The position numbers were made by a program, and so were the translations under genes. Below are positions 7,667 to 16,209 of a stretch of 29,553 bases of DNA, piece after piece (within the stretch, counting starts at the first letter, position 1; each line of letters opens with the position of its first letter). The stretch comes from an uncultured Actinomycetes bacterium. Lineage in GTDB: Bacteria > Actinomycetota > Actinomycetes > Nanopelagicales > Nanopelagicaceae. The notes under the pieces are model-generated. The model ran no database searches and was not told the origin of the DNA. It worked only from the letters and a program-made list of their open reading frames with translations. The DNA lies in the NCBI GenBank assembly GCA_903822245.1, contig CAIJOE010000045.1:1-29553 (forward strand), given 5' to 3'.

Positions 7667-8758
7667 ATGTCACTAGATAAAAAGCCGACCCCGGATCAGA
7701 TTAAACGTTTACCTAAAGCAGTAATTCATGATCACCTCGATGGAGCCCTTCGCCCTGAAACAATTATTGAATTAGCGGATCAGATTGGCTACACGCTTCC
7801 AACAAATGATCCGTCAAAACTGGCCGACTGGTTTGAAGAGTCCTGTAATTCCGGGTCGTTAGTGAAGTATCTAGAAACCTTTGCAATCACCGTTGCCGTA
7901 ATGCAAACACGCGAATCAATCATTAGAGTTGCAAAGGAATCGACAATTGATTTAGCCAGAGATGGTGTTGTGTATGCCGAAGTTCGTGGAGCACCAGAAC
8001 TATTCACCGAAAAAGGACTTTCGCTAGATGAAGTAATCGAAGCCACAATCGAGGGATATCGTCTTGGAGAAAAAGAGGCAAAAGCAGAAGGATTTAATAT
8101 TAGAGTTGAATCAATCCTCTGCTCGCTGCGCCACTTACCGCATGCTCAAGCGGTTGCAGAAAAGGTTATTAAGTATCGAGATTCCGGTGTTGTTGGTTTT
8201 GATATTGCTGGACCAGAAGATGGCTTTCCACCAACTAATCAACTAGATACATTCAATTATTTACGCCAAGAAGATGCTCACTTCACTATTCACGCAGGTG
8301 AGGCATATGGACTTCCGTCCATCTGGCAGGCTATTCAGATGTGCGGGGCAGAAAGACTTGGTCACGGAGTACGAATTATTGAAGATATTGATCTAACTGG
8401 TCCAACCCCAAAGCTTGGCCGCCTTGCTGCATACGTTAGAGATCGGCGTATTCCTCTTGAGCTATGCCCAACATCTAATCTTCAAACGGGCGCAGTTAAA
8501 GATATTAAATCTCATCCAATAGGAATTCTTAACAAGCTTCGATTTAGAGTCACGTTAAATACTGATAATCGTCTAATGAGTCGCACTTCTATGTCCAACG
8601 AAATGCAGGCAGTTGTAAATGCCTTTGGTTGGACCTTCGCAGACCTTCAACGCGTGACAATAAATGCATTAAAGAGTTCTTTTATCCCTTTCGATGAGCG
8701 ACTTGCCATCATCGAAAAGGTCGTCAAACCAGGCTATCAAGGGATCTCTCAGGAGTAA
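7667..8758 (+). CDS. add: Adenosine deaminase
   Basis: This 363-residue metal-dependent deaminase converts adenosine and deoxyadenosine to (deoxy)inosine, the substrate of the purine nucleoside phosphorylase encoded on the opposite strand. Zinc and catalytic residues are visible: HDHLDG (His21, His23), HAGE (His209, Glu212), LGHG (His233) and LNTDNRLMS (Asp300). TDN instead of TDDP is the usual actinobacterial form. The start codon directly follows the deoA stop with no spacing. Its stop directly abuts the stop of the convergent short aldehyde dehydrogenase, so the two nucleoside operons meet here with no intergenic DNA. Confidence 0.95.
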   Translation: MSLDKKPTPDQIKRLPKAVIHDHLDGALRPETIIELADQIGYTLPTNDPSKLADWFEESCNSGSLVKYLETFAITVAVMQTRESIIRVAKESTIDLARDGVVYAEVRGAPELFTEKGLSLDEVIEATIEGYRLGEKEAKAEGFNIRVESILCSLRHLPHAQAVAEKVIKYRDSGVVGFDIAGPEDGFPPTNQLDTFNYLRQEDAHFTIHAGEAYGLPSIWQAIQMCGAERLGHGVRIIEDIDLTGPTPKLGRLAAYVRDRRIPLELCPTSNLQTGAVKDIKSHPIGILNKLRFRVTLNTDNRLMSRTSMSNEMQAVVNAFGWTFADLQRVTINALKSSFIPFDERLAIIEKVVKPGYQGISQE

Positions 8759-9598
8759 TTAAATACCAACTGGGTGCCAGACAGTTTTACTCTCCATAAA
8801 ACTAGTGATTCGAAGCGGTGAACGCTTTGAATCAAAAGAGTGAATACGCTTTAAATTCTCAGAGCCAAGTTCTTTTACTTCTCGCAGTTGCTTAGAGGAA
8901 AGTCCAGAAGCATCAATTCCATCAATATCCATATGTGATCCGGTCCAAGAAACCAATTCTGCTGTCTTACCAGTAATAATATTTATAACTCCGGCCGGAA
9001 GATCACTTGTCGCAAGAACTTCTGAGAGGGTAATCGCACTTAGTGGATACTTCTCATGCGCCAATAGAATTGCTGAGTTCCCACTGGCAATTACTGGGGC
9101 TAATCCGTTTACGAGATTTAGCAGCGAAGGCTTCCCATCAGCAAATATGGCCACTACACCTAGAGCTTCTGGAATTGTGAAGTTGTAATATGGACCAGCA
9201 ACTGGATTTGTTGAACCACTTATAGCTGAAATCTTGTCAGTCCAACCGGCATACCAAACCCAAGTATCAATTGCTTGTTCTACTTGCTTCTTAGCAGCTG
9301 ATGGATTGAGTCCCTCTTGCGCAATTAGTTCAGCAATAAATTGCTCACTGCGCCCCTCCATAATTTCTGCAACTCGGTAGAGGATTTGGCCACGGTTATA
9401 TGCGGTCGCTTTGCTCCACGCAGGTTGGGCGGCGCGGGCAGCAACAACGCTGTCGCGAAGATCTTTTCTAGATCCATGAGCGGGATTAGCTAAGAACTTT
9501 CCCTTTGAATCGGTAATTTCATAAACCCGACCTGATTCCGATCGTGGGAATTGACCATTGATAAATAGTTTGTATGTTTTCATTACATCAATACGCAT
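8759..9598 (-). CDS. Truncated, non-catalytic aldehyde dehydrogenase-like protein
   Basis: This 279-residue protein aligns with the N-terminal and dinucleotide-binding parts of aldehyde dehydrogenases: FINGQF near residue 12, a helical region, then PEALGVVAIFADGKP where active enzymes have PWNFP, and DLPAGVINIITG (199-210). It then stops. The catalytic cysteine and the glutamate of the ELGGK motif are absent, and the tail reads FMESKTVWHPVGI. The start at 9598 follows the upstream ALDH stop by one base; Met6 is an alternative start. Actinobacterial deoxyribose loci often carry such a short partner gene. The combined layout resembles the two domains of ALDH16 enzymes, so a structural subunit is more likely than a decayed gene. 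This role is inferred. Confidence 0.82.
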   Translation of the reverse strand: MRIDVMKTYKLFINGQFPRSESGRVYEITDSKGKFLANPAHGSRKDLRDSVVAARAAQPAWSKATAYNRGQILYRVAEIMEGRSEQFIAELIAQEGLNPSAAKKQVEQAIDTWVWYAGWTDKISAISGSTNPVAGPYYNFTIPEALGVVAIFADGKPSLLNLVNGLAPVIASGNSAILLAHEKYPLSAITLSEVLATSDLPAGVINIITGKTAELVSWTGSHMDIDGIDASGLSSKQLREVKELGSENLKRIHSFDSKRSPLRITSFMESKTVWHPVGI

Positions 9599-9599
9599 C

Positions 9600-11042
9600 T
9601 TAATTACCTGCCTTCAAGTAACCAGCTAAGCCATGTCGGCCACCTTCTCGACCCCAGCCAGATTCTTTGTAACCGCCGAATGGACTTGTTGGATCAAACT
9701 TATTGAAGGTATTAGCCCAGATTACTCCTGCGCGAAGACGCTGCGCAGTCCAAAGAATCTTGGAACCCTTGTCAGTCCAAACACCGGCGGAAAGACCATA
9801 TTGCGTGTTATTGGCTTTTTCAATTGCCTCTGCTGGAGTTCTGAAAGTTAGTACTGAAAGAACTGGTCCAAAGATTTCTTCTTTTGCGACGCGATGAGAT
9901 TGTGAGACCCCAGTAAATATTGTCGGCGGATACCAAAATCCCTTTGTCGGTAGATTGCAAGCAGGACTCCACCGCTGGGCTCCTTCAAGGTCGCCCGAAT
10001 CTGCAATTTCCTTAATTCGAGCCAATTGTGAAGCACTATTAATTGCGCCCAAATCAGTATTTTTATCCAATGGATTTCCAACTCTAATTAAGGACATTCT
10101 GCGCTTTAGCTTTTCAATTAACTCATCTTGAATGTTTTCCTGGACCAGCAAGCGAGATCCGGCGCAGCAAACATGGCCCTGATTAAAAAATATGCCGTTA
10201 ACAATTCCTTCTACGGCTTCATCTATTGGGGCATCTTCATAAACAATATTTGCAGCCTTGCCACCTAATTCAAGAGTCACACTCTTCTTAGTCCCGGCAA
10301 CTGCTTTAGCAATTGCTTTGCCGACCCCAGTTGATCCAGTAAATGCAATCTTGTCAATCCCAGGATGGTTAACAATAAAAGAGCCTGTCGTTCCATCGCC
10401 GGTAACTATATTCACAACACCGGCAGGCAAATCTGCTTGTTGGCAGACTTCGGCAAATAGCAGAGCCGTTAGCGGTGTAGTTTCTGCAGGTTTCAATACA
10501 ACAGTATTTCCAGTTGCAAGAGCTGGTGCAATTTTCCAAGCTAACATCAGCATTGGGAAATTCCAAGGAATTATTTGGCCCGCGACACCATAAGGTTTTG
10601 GATTGTTACCTACACCTGCATGTTCAAGCTTGTCAGCCCAACCAGCGTGATAAAAGAAATGTGCAGCAGCAAGTGGAATATCAGTATCCCTTGACTCACG
10701 AATTGGTTTGCCGTTATCAAGAGTCTCCAAAATAGCGAATTCACGCGCACGTTCCTGCAAAATTCGAGCAATTCTAAAAAGATATTTCCCACGTTCAGCT
10801 GCCGGCATCTTGGACCATGTCTTTGTGAATGCATTACGCGCAGCGCTAACTGCGAGATTTACATCAAGTTCATTTGCATAGGCAACTTTTGCTAGGACTT
10901 CTTGGGTTGCTGGGTTAATAGTCTCAAAACGCTTTCCCGACTTTGGTGCAACAAACTTTCCGTTAATGAAAAGACCGTACTCAGATTTTATATCAACTAT
11001 TGCAGTTGATTCTGGGGCTTGGGCGTATTCGAAGTTATTCAT
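9600..11042 (-). CDS. NAD-dependent aldehyde dehydrogenase (probably acetaldehyde)
   Basis: This is a full-length 480-residue aldehyde dehydrogenase. It has PWNFP (159-163), the cofactor loop FTGSTGVGK (234-242), the general base Glu258 in LELGGK and the nucleophile Cys292 in GHVCCAGSR. It sits directly after deoC in the operon. Since DeoC splits deoxyribose-5-phosphate into glyceraldehyde-3-phosphate and acetaldehyde, oxidation of acetaldehyde to acetate is the natural role. The next gene encodes a short ALDH-like protein without catalytic residues, and the two may form one heteromeric enzyme. It is separated from deoC by 21 bases. The substrate is inferred from context. Confidence 0.93.
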   Translation of the reverse strand: MNNFEYAQAPESTAIVDIKSEYGLFINGKFVAPKSGKRFETINPATQEVLAKVAYANELDVNLAVSAARNAFTKTWSKMPAAERGKYLFRIARILQERAREFAILETLDNGKPIRESRDTDIPLAAAHFFYHAGWADKLEHAGVGNNPKPYGVAGQIIPWNFPMLMLAWKIAPALATGNTVVLKPAETTPLTALLFAEVCQQADLPAGVVNIVTGDGTTGSFIVNHPGIDKIAFTGSTGVGKAIAKAVAGTKKSVTLELGGKAANIVYEDAPIDEAVEGIVNGIFFNQGHVCCAGSRLLVQENIQDELIEKLKRRMSLIRVGNPLDKNTDLGAINSASQLARIKEIADSGDLEGAQRWSPACNLPTKGFWYPPTIFTGVSQSHRVAKEEIFGPVLSVLTFRTPAEAIEKANNTQYGLSAGVWTDKGSKILWTAQRLRAGVIWANTFNKFDPTSPFGGYKESGWGREGGRHGLAGYLKAGN

Positions 11043-11063
11043 TATTTTTCACCAGTGGTCTCA

Positions 11064-12005
11064 TCAATCTAGGGTCACGTAGTTAGGGCTAGGGTAGTAC
11101 CCATCGCGCATCTTCATGCGCTGCATGAGTAGGTCATTTAATAACGCACTGGCACCGATCCTAAAGAGGGAGGGATCTAACCATTGCGGTCCAGCAACTT
11201 CATTTACTAAAACTAGTTGTTTGATGGCATCTTTGGTTGTTCTAATACCTCCAGCTGGCTTTACGCCAATTTTGGTACCGGTTAAGGCATAAAAGTCTCG
11301 AACTGCTTCAAGCATTACATATACAACCGGAGCCGTGGCTGCAGGAGCAACCTTTCCAGTACTGGTCTTAATGAAATCCCCACCCGCTAGCATCGCCAGA
11401 TAGGAAGCCTTACGAACGTTATCTAAAGTAACTAACTCGCCCGTTTCTAAAATAACCTTCAGGTGGGCCTTTTCACCGCAGAGGTCTTTTATTGTCCGGA
11501 TCTCATCAAAAACTTCACCAAGATGGCCAGATAGGAATGCTCCACGATCGATCACCATATCTATTTCACTAGCACCATTTGCAATCGCATCTTTAGTGTC
11601 CTGAATCTTTACTTCAATACTTGCTCGACCTGAAGGAAAAGCAGTTGCAACGGCAGCAACTGGAATGTTCTTTCCACCATTTTCATCCAGAGCTGTACGT
11701 GCAACTTTGACCATATCGTTATAAACACAAATGGCACCTACCGAAGGAACGCTCGGGTCAGTGGGATCTGGACGAACGGCTTTTGCGGCTAGTGCTTTAA
11801 CTTTTCCTGGTGTATCTGCACCTTCCAAGGTGGTTAGGTCAACCATACGTATTGCAAGATCAATCGCCCAATTCTTGCTCTCGTTCTTAATGCTTCGAGT
11901 AGCTAAAGTTGCAGCACGAGATTCGGCCCCAATTTGGTCGACCGGTGAAAGATTACTGAGGAATTTTCTAAGTGATACCTCACTGCCATCGATCAAATTA
12001 GTCAT
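11064..12005 (-). CDS. deoC: Deoxyribose-phosphate aldolase
   Basis: This is a 313-residue class I aldolase that cleaves 2-deoxyribose-5-phosphate to acetaldehyde and glyceraldehyde-3-phosphate. The Schiff-base lysine is Lys213 in FIKTSTGK. The second active-site lysine is Lys249 in GVKPAGGIR, and Asp149 lies in SEIDMVID. It is longer than the E. coli enzyme, with an N-terminal extension usual in actinobacteria. The start overlaps the phosphohexomutase stop (ATGA), tying it to the step that should supply its substrate. Confidence 0.96.
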   Translation of the reverse strand: MTNLIDGSEVSLRKFLSNLSPVDQIGAESRAATLATRSIKNESKNWAIDLAIRMVDLTTLEGADTPGKVKALAAKAVRPDPTDPSVPSVGAICVYNDMVKVARTALDENGGKNIPVAAVATAFPSGRASIEVKIQDTKDAIANGASEIDMVIDRGAFLSGHLGEVFDEIRTIKDLCGEKAHLKVILETGELVTLDNVRKASYLAMLAGGDFIKTSTGKVAPAATAPVVYVMLEAVRDFYALTGTKIGVKPAGGIRTTKDAIKQLVLVNEVAGPQWLDPSLFRIGASALLNDLLMQRMKMRDGYYPSPNYVTLD

Positions 12006-13636
12006 TGAAGGATTCCCATAAGTTCGATCTTCAAAGCTGAAATCATTTGATCGGCAATTGATTTATCTTCAGCAGATCCGGAAGGGCGCACTACTTCAAT
12101 GTAACACTTAAGTTTTGGCTCAGTACCACTTGGGCGAATAATTATTCGCACATCTTCTTCTAGCCAGACTCGGAGTCCGTTTGTCGGTGCTAGTCCGTTC
12201 GTTGGCTTAAGAAGATCTTCGACTCTTAGAACTTTCTGGCCACAAACATTCACCGGCGGGTTATTTCTTATTCCAGAGAGGATCACTTCGGTCTGCTTTA
12301 TATCGGAAACACGGATAGAAATCTGTTCCGTGCGGTGATAGCCAATTTCATCCCAAATTTTATCTATATAGTCGAATAGGTTCACACCTTTAGCCTTTAA
12401 AGAAGCTACGCATTCAGTAATTTTAATTGCAGCAGAAATACCATCTTTATCATTAGCTGTTTTTGGTTCGACGCAGTAACCGATTGCCTCTTCATAGGCG
12501 AAAGACAAATTATTAATTTTTGCCAAATACTTAAAGCCCGTAAGCGTCTCATGGAATTCAATTTCGTATTTCTTGGCTATTTTTCCAAGGGCAGAAGATG
12601 AAACAATTGAATTTGCAAATGCTTTACCGGAATTATCTCGAGTAGTCGCGATGTAATATCCTAGTAAGGTTCCTAGTTCATCGCCTCTAAGCATTCTCCA
12701 ACCAAGGATTGGATCTTTAGCTGCCATCGCACAACGGTCAGCATCGGGATCATTAGCAATAACAAGATCAGCTCCATGATTAATGGCATATTCAATGGAA
12801 AGATCAATAGCTCCCGGCTCTTCTGGGTTTGGAAATGCCACGGTTGGAAAATCTGGATCAGGCGTGCACTGTTCGGTTACCAAAATAGGTGATTGGTAGC
12901 CAGATTTTTGAAACACATGAGCAAGGGTTGCAGTTCCAACACCATGCATAGCAGTGTAGACAACCTTAATATCTTTTGGATTGCTAACTACTGATGAGAC
13001 AACCGTGACGTAATTATGAATAATTTCCTCAGGAACAACTTCCCATTTAGACCCACGTGGTTGGACTGAATCTATTTTTGCGATATGGGCCGCAATTTGG
13101 GTATCTGCTGGAGAAATAATCTGTGACCCATTGAAATTAATGCCATCTATGACGCCACCGAGGTAAACCTTGTAACCATTGTCAGCGGCAGGATTGTGAC
13201 TAGCGGTAACCATGACCCCACAATCCATACCCATCTTATTTACAGCAAATGCAAGAACTGGTGTTGGAAGTTCGCGGGGCATAATGTGAACTTCAATTCC
13301 AGCGCCACTAAAAATCTCAGCACTTTCTTCCAAAAATTCTTTCGATCCATGCCTGGCATCTCGACCAATAACCACGCTTCTTAGGCCACGTTGCTTCATA
13401 TAAGCAGCAATTCCAGCAGCAGCCCTTCCGACAACAGCTCGGTTCATTCCCGACGGTCCAGGTCTAACTGGTCCACGAAGTCCGGCAGTACCAAATTCTA
13501 GAAAGCCATTAAATGATTTCTGAATTTCAACCAAATTATCTGAATCTAGCCAAGCCTGTAATTGCATAGCAGTAACTGGATCTGGATCAAGGGCAATCCA
13601 ATCCTGTACTTCTTTGCGCAGACTATTTTCAATCAC
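12002..13636 (-). CDS. Alpha-D-phosphohexomutase family protein, likely phosphopentomutase
   Basis: This 544-residue phosphohexomutase has the phospho-serine loop TASHNP (Ser146), the metal loop NDPDADR (Asp296, Asp298, Asp300), GDELG (318-322) and a C-terminal PSGTEPK phosphate loop. The N-terminal GTAGLRGPVRPGPSGMN resembles the PGM2 branch, whose animal member is a phosphopentomutase. Placed between purine nucleoside phosphorylase and deoC, the expected reaction is (deoxy)ribose-1-phosphate to 5-phosphate; no deoB is seen in the window. Mycobacterium tuberculosis has pmmB next to deoD in the same way. The start is GTG, overlapping the upstream stop (GTGA). A phosphomannomutase or phosphoglucomutase activity cannot be excluded. 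Confidence 0.88.
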   Translation of the reverse strand: MIENSLRKEVQDWIALDPDPVTAMQLQAWLDSDNLVEIQKSFNGFLEFGTAGLRGPVRPGPSGMNRAVVGRAAAGIAAYMKQRGLRSVVIGRDARHGSKEFLEESAEIFSGAGIEVHIMPRELPTPVLAFAVNKMGMDCGVMVTASHNPAADNGYKVYLGGVIDGINFNGSQIISPADTQIAAHIAKIDSVQPRGSKWEVVPEEIIHNYVTVVSSVVSNPKDIKVVYTAMHGVGTATLAHVFQKSGYQSPILVTEQCTPDPDFPTVAFPNPEEPGAIDLSIEYAINHGADLVIANDPDADRCAMAAKDPILGWRMLRGDELGTLLGYYIATTRDNSGKAFANSIVSSSALGKIAKKYEIEFHETLTGFKYLAKINNLSFAYEEAIGYCVEPKTANDKDGISAAIKITECVASLKAKGVNLFDYIDKIWDEIGYHRTEQISIRVSDIKQTEVILSGIRNNPPVNVCGQKVLRVEDLLKPTNGLAPTNGLRVWLEEDVRIIIRPSGTEPKLKCYIEVVRPSGSAEDKSIADQMISALKIELMGILQ

Positions 13637-14451
13637 AGGTTATTTAAAACCTTTCGAAGTAATTCACCCATACGCCCGGCTGCAGCTGCGCCAGCCTCCA
13701 TTACTTCTGTGTGGCTGAGTTTTTCACCGGTAACACCAGCAGCCGCATTTGTGACAAGAGAAATTCCTAGAATTTCGGCACCAAGAGCATGTGCTGCAAT
13801 TGCTTCTGGGACCGTAGACATTCCAACTAAATCGGCGCCAAGAGTTCTTAACATTTTGATTTCAGCGGGAGTTTCATATGCCGGACCGCGCCAATGGGCA
13901 TACACGCCTTCGGCAAGAGTTGGATCCTCTTTCTTTATTAAATCACGCAGGCGCTTTGAGTAAAGATCAGTTAGGTCAACAAAATCAGCGCCGATCAGCG
14001 GGCTAGTTGCCGTCATTGAAATGTGGTCTCGAATAATTACTGGTTGACCAACTGTGTAATCTAAGCTAATTCCACCGCAAGCATTGGTTAATACAATAAC
14101 TTTGCAGCCTGCCTTTACCGCAGTTCTTGCCCCATGTACTACTGGTTCTAGACCTTTACCTTCATAAAGGTGTGTTCTGCCAAGAAATACCAATACATTT
14201 TGCTTTCCATGTGCACCATCTAATGTGTATGAGCGAATAACACCGCCATGTCCGGCAACAGTTGGTGCGAGGAACCCTGGAAGATCAGTTGCGGCAAATT
14301 CATGAGTTGGTTGACCGAGTGCTTGTGTTGCTGAAATCCAACCCGAGCCCATTACTAGGGCCACGTCGTGCTTGTCCTTACCCGTGATTGATGCGAGCTT
14401 GTCTGCCGCTTCTTGCGCTGTAGCTATTGGGTCTTTATATAAGTCGGCCAT
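13633..14451 (-). CDS. Purine nucleoside phosphorylase
   Basis: This is a 272-residue trimeric-type (NP-II) purine nucleoside phosphorylase, converting (deoxy)inosine and (deoxy)guanosine to base and (deoxy)ribose-1-phosphate. Phosphate site residues are in VMGSGW (Ser36) and GRTHLYEG (His94). The base site is in GPAYETPAE (Glu193) and VTNAAAG (Asn235), and the ribose site is in VGMSTVPE. It leads the operon with the mutase, deoC and the two ALDH genes and uses the product of Add. A GGAG lies 12 nt from the ATG, too far for good use, and a TANNNT box sits 6 nt away, so a leaderless transcript is likely. The family symbol varies (punA/deoD), so none is given. Confidence 0.95.
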   Translation of the reverse strand: MADLYKDPIATAQEAADKLASITGKDKHDVALVMGSGWISATQALGQPTHEFAATDLPGFLAPTVAGHGGVIRSYTLDGAHGKQNVLVFLGRTHLYEGKGLEPVVHGARTAVKAGCKVIVLTNACGGISLDYTVGQPVIIRDHISMTATSPLIGADFVDLTDLYSKRLRDLIKKEDPTLAEGVYAHWRGPAYETPAEIKMLRTLGADLVGMSTVPEAIAAHALGAEILGISLVTNAAAGVTGEKLSHTEVMEAGAAAAGRMGELLRKVLNNL

Positions 14452-14457
14452 AGGCCT

Positions 14458-14463
14458 AACTTA
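14458..14463 (-). promoter_or_regulatory. -10 box of a putative leaderless promoter for the PNP operon
   Basis: On the minus strand TAAGTT is followed by six bases and then ATG (14451). This TANNNT-N6-start layout is the known leaderless promoter form in actinobacteria. No clear -35 box was found. Confidence 0.45.
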
Positions 14464-14493
14464 CTCCAGCCAGTGCTCTAGGGGAAAAGGGTA

Positions 14494-16209
14494 TTAATCC
14501 TCAATTACGCAGAGGGTGGAACCGCTTGCAACAGTTTCACCGACGCTAACTTGCAATTTAGCAATCGTTCCAGCCTTATGGGCAATAAGTGGTTGCTCCA
14601 TCTTCATGGCTTCAAGCACAACTATCAAATCGCCAGGTTCGACTCGATCGCCGTTAGATTTAACAATTTTAACTACCGTTCCCTGCATTGGGCTATTTAG
14701 TGAATCACCTGATGCTTGGCCGATTGCATTGCTCTTTACTCGGTGCCTTTTTTGAATTGACTCAGGAGTGTGGATTAAGACTTCAAAGCGATGGCCGTTT
14801 ACCTCTGCAACAACTTTTTGTGATGCCGCTTTGGAATCAGCAACACCTTGTTTAAATGAGAAAGCTGGAATCTCATTATTAAATTCATTTTCGATATAAC
14901 TCGTGTATACCTTGAAATCCTTTGCAAAATTAGGGTCATATATGATCGCTCGGTGGAAGGGTAATGCTGTTGCAAGGCCACCGATTTCAAACTCACGAAG
15001 GGCGCGCCTAGCTCGAGATAGCGCCTCGTCTCTGGTGGCACCGGTAACAATTAACTTTGCAAGAAGGGAATCAAAGTGAGTTCCGATAGTGTGACCATAG
15101 TCAAAACCAGCATCAATTCGAACTCCAGGACCGAATGGTACTTCCCACTTTGTAATTGTGCCAAGAGATGGCAAGAAACCATTACCTGGATCTTCGCCAT
15201 TAATTCGAAATTCAATACTGTGACCACGAATAATTGGATCAACCGGATTTATCTTTTCACCGTCAGCAATTCTAAATTGCTCACGAACAAGATCAATTCC
15301 AGTGACTTCTTCAGAAACCGGATGCTCTACTTGAAGGCGGGTATTTACTTCTAGGAAGGAAATTGTTCCATCTGAACCAATTAGGAACTCGCAGGTACCA
15401 GCTCCGATATAGCCAGCCTTTTTCATAATTGCTTTACTTGATGAATAAAGTTGTTCGATCTGCGCCTCGGTAAGAAAGGGCGCCGGCGCCTCTTCTACTA
15501 ACTTTTGGTGGCGACGCTGAAGTGAACAATCGCGGGTACTAACAACTACGGCGTTTCCGTGTGAATCAACTAAACATTGAGTTTCCACATGTCGCGGTTT
15601 ATTTAGATATCGCTCTACGAAACATTCTCCGCGGCCAAAGCCAGTAATTGCTTCGCGCACAGCTGATGCGAAGAGTTCAGGGATTTCTTCAATATTGTGA
15701 GCAACCTTTAGGCCGCGGCCACCGCCACCGTGAGCAGCTTTGATCGCCACTGGCAAACCATGTTCTTTAGCAAAGGCAATAACCTCATCAGGTGAATCAA
15801 CTGGATCAGTAGTTCCAGCAACAAGCGGAGCACCAACGGCAGCCGCAATTTTGCGCGCTGACACTTTATCGCCGAGTAATCGAATTGCAGCCGGTGGTGG
15901 CCCAATCCAGATTAAACCAGCAGCAATAACTCGATCGGCAAAATCAGCATTCTCTGAAAGAAAGCCATAGCCAGGATGAACGGCGTCGGCGCCAGATTTC
16001 TTAGCTATTTCGATTATTTTGTTTTGATCTAAATAGGTTTCTGCTGCAGAAAGCCCATTTAGGGCAAATGCCTCATCAGCTGTTGCTACGTGAAGGGACG
16101 CGCGATCTTCATCAGAATAGATAGCAATTGATTTAATTCCATGGTCACGTGCAGCGCGTGCAACGCGAACCGCAATCTCACCACGGTTGGCAATTAATAC
16201 AGCCTTCAT
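14494..16209 (-). CDS. Acyl-CoA carboxylase alpha subunit (biotin carboxylase plus biotin carrier domain)
   Basis: This 571-residue biotin-dependent subunit carries an N-terminal biotin carboxylase: IANRGEIAVR at 6-15, the ATP-grasp glycine loop HGGGGRGLK near 160-168, and EVNTRLQVEHPVSEE near residue 300. After a short linker comes the biotin carrier domain with VLEAMKM, biotinylated on Lys536. It carboxylates its own biotin, which then transfers CO2 to acetyl- or propionyl-CoA on the beta subunit. It corresponds to actinobacterial AccA3. The start overlaps the maf stop (ATGA), placing it in the accD-accE-maf operon. The biotin ligase for it is encoded divergently nearby. Confidence 0.95.
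   Translation of the reverse strand: MKAVLIANRGEIAVRVARAARDHGIKSIAIYSDEDRASLHVATADEAFALNGLSAAETYLDQNKIIEIAKKSGADAVHPGYGFLSENADFADRVIAAGLIWIGPPPAAIRLLGDKVSARKIAAAVGAPLVAGTTDPVDSPDEVIAFAKEHGLPVAIKAAHGGGGRGLKVAHNIEEIPELFASAVREAITGFGRGECFVERYLNKPRHVETQCLVDSHGNAVVVSTRDCSLQRRHQKLVEEAPAPFLTEAQIEQLYSSSKAIMKKAGYIGAGTCEFLIGSDGTISFLEVNTRLQVEHPVSEEVTGIDLVREQFRIADGEKINPVDPIIRGHSIEFRINGEDPGNGFLPSLGTITKWEVPFGPGVRIDAGFDYGHTIGTHFDSLLAKLIVTGATRDEALSRARRALREFEIGGLATALPFHRAIIYDPNFAKDFKVYTSYIENEFNNEIPAFSFKQGVADSKAASQKVVAEVNGHRFEVLIHTPESIQKRHRVKSNAIGQASGDSLNSPMQGTVVKIVKSNGDRVEPGDLIVVLEAMKMEQPLIAHKAGTIAKLQVSVGETVASGSTLCVIED

Noticed and set aside
8768..8788. AACTG...CAGTTTT as a terminator for the plus-strand salvage operon
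   Set aside because: The stem is only 5 bp and the T-run short, and it lies within the opposite coding sequence. Too weak to list as a feature.
8759..9598. Short ALDH as a frameshifted pseudogene
   Set aside because: No leftover catalytic half follows: the frame ends directly at the intact add gene, and the C-terminus looks orderly. A genuine short protein is the better reading.
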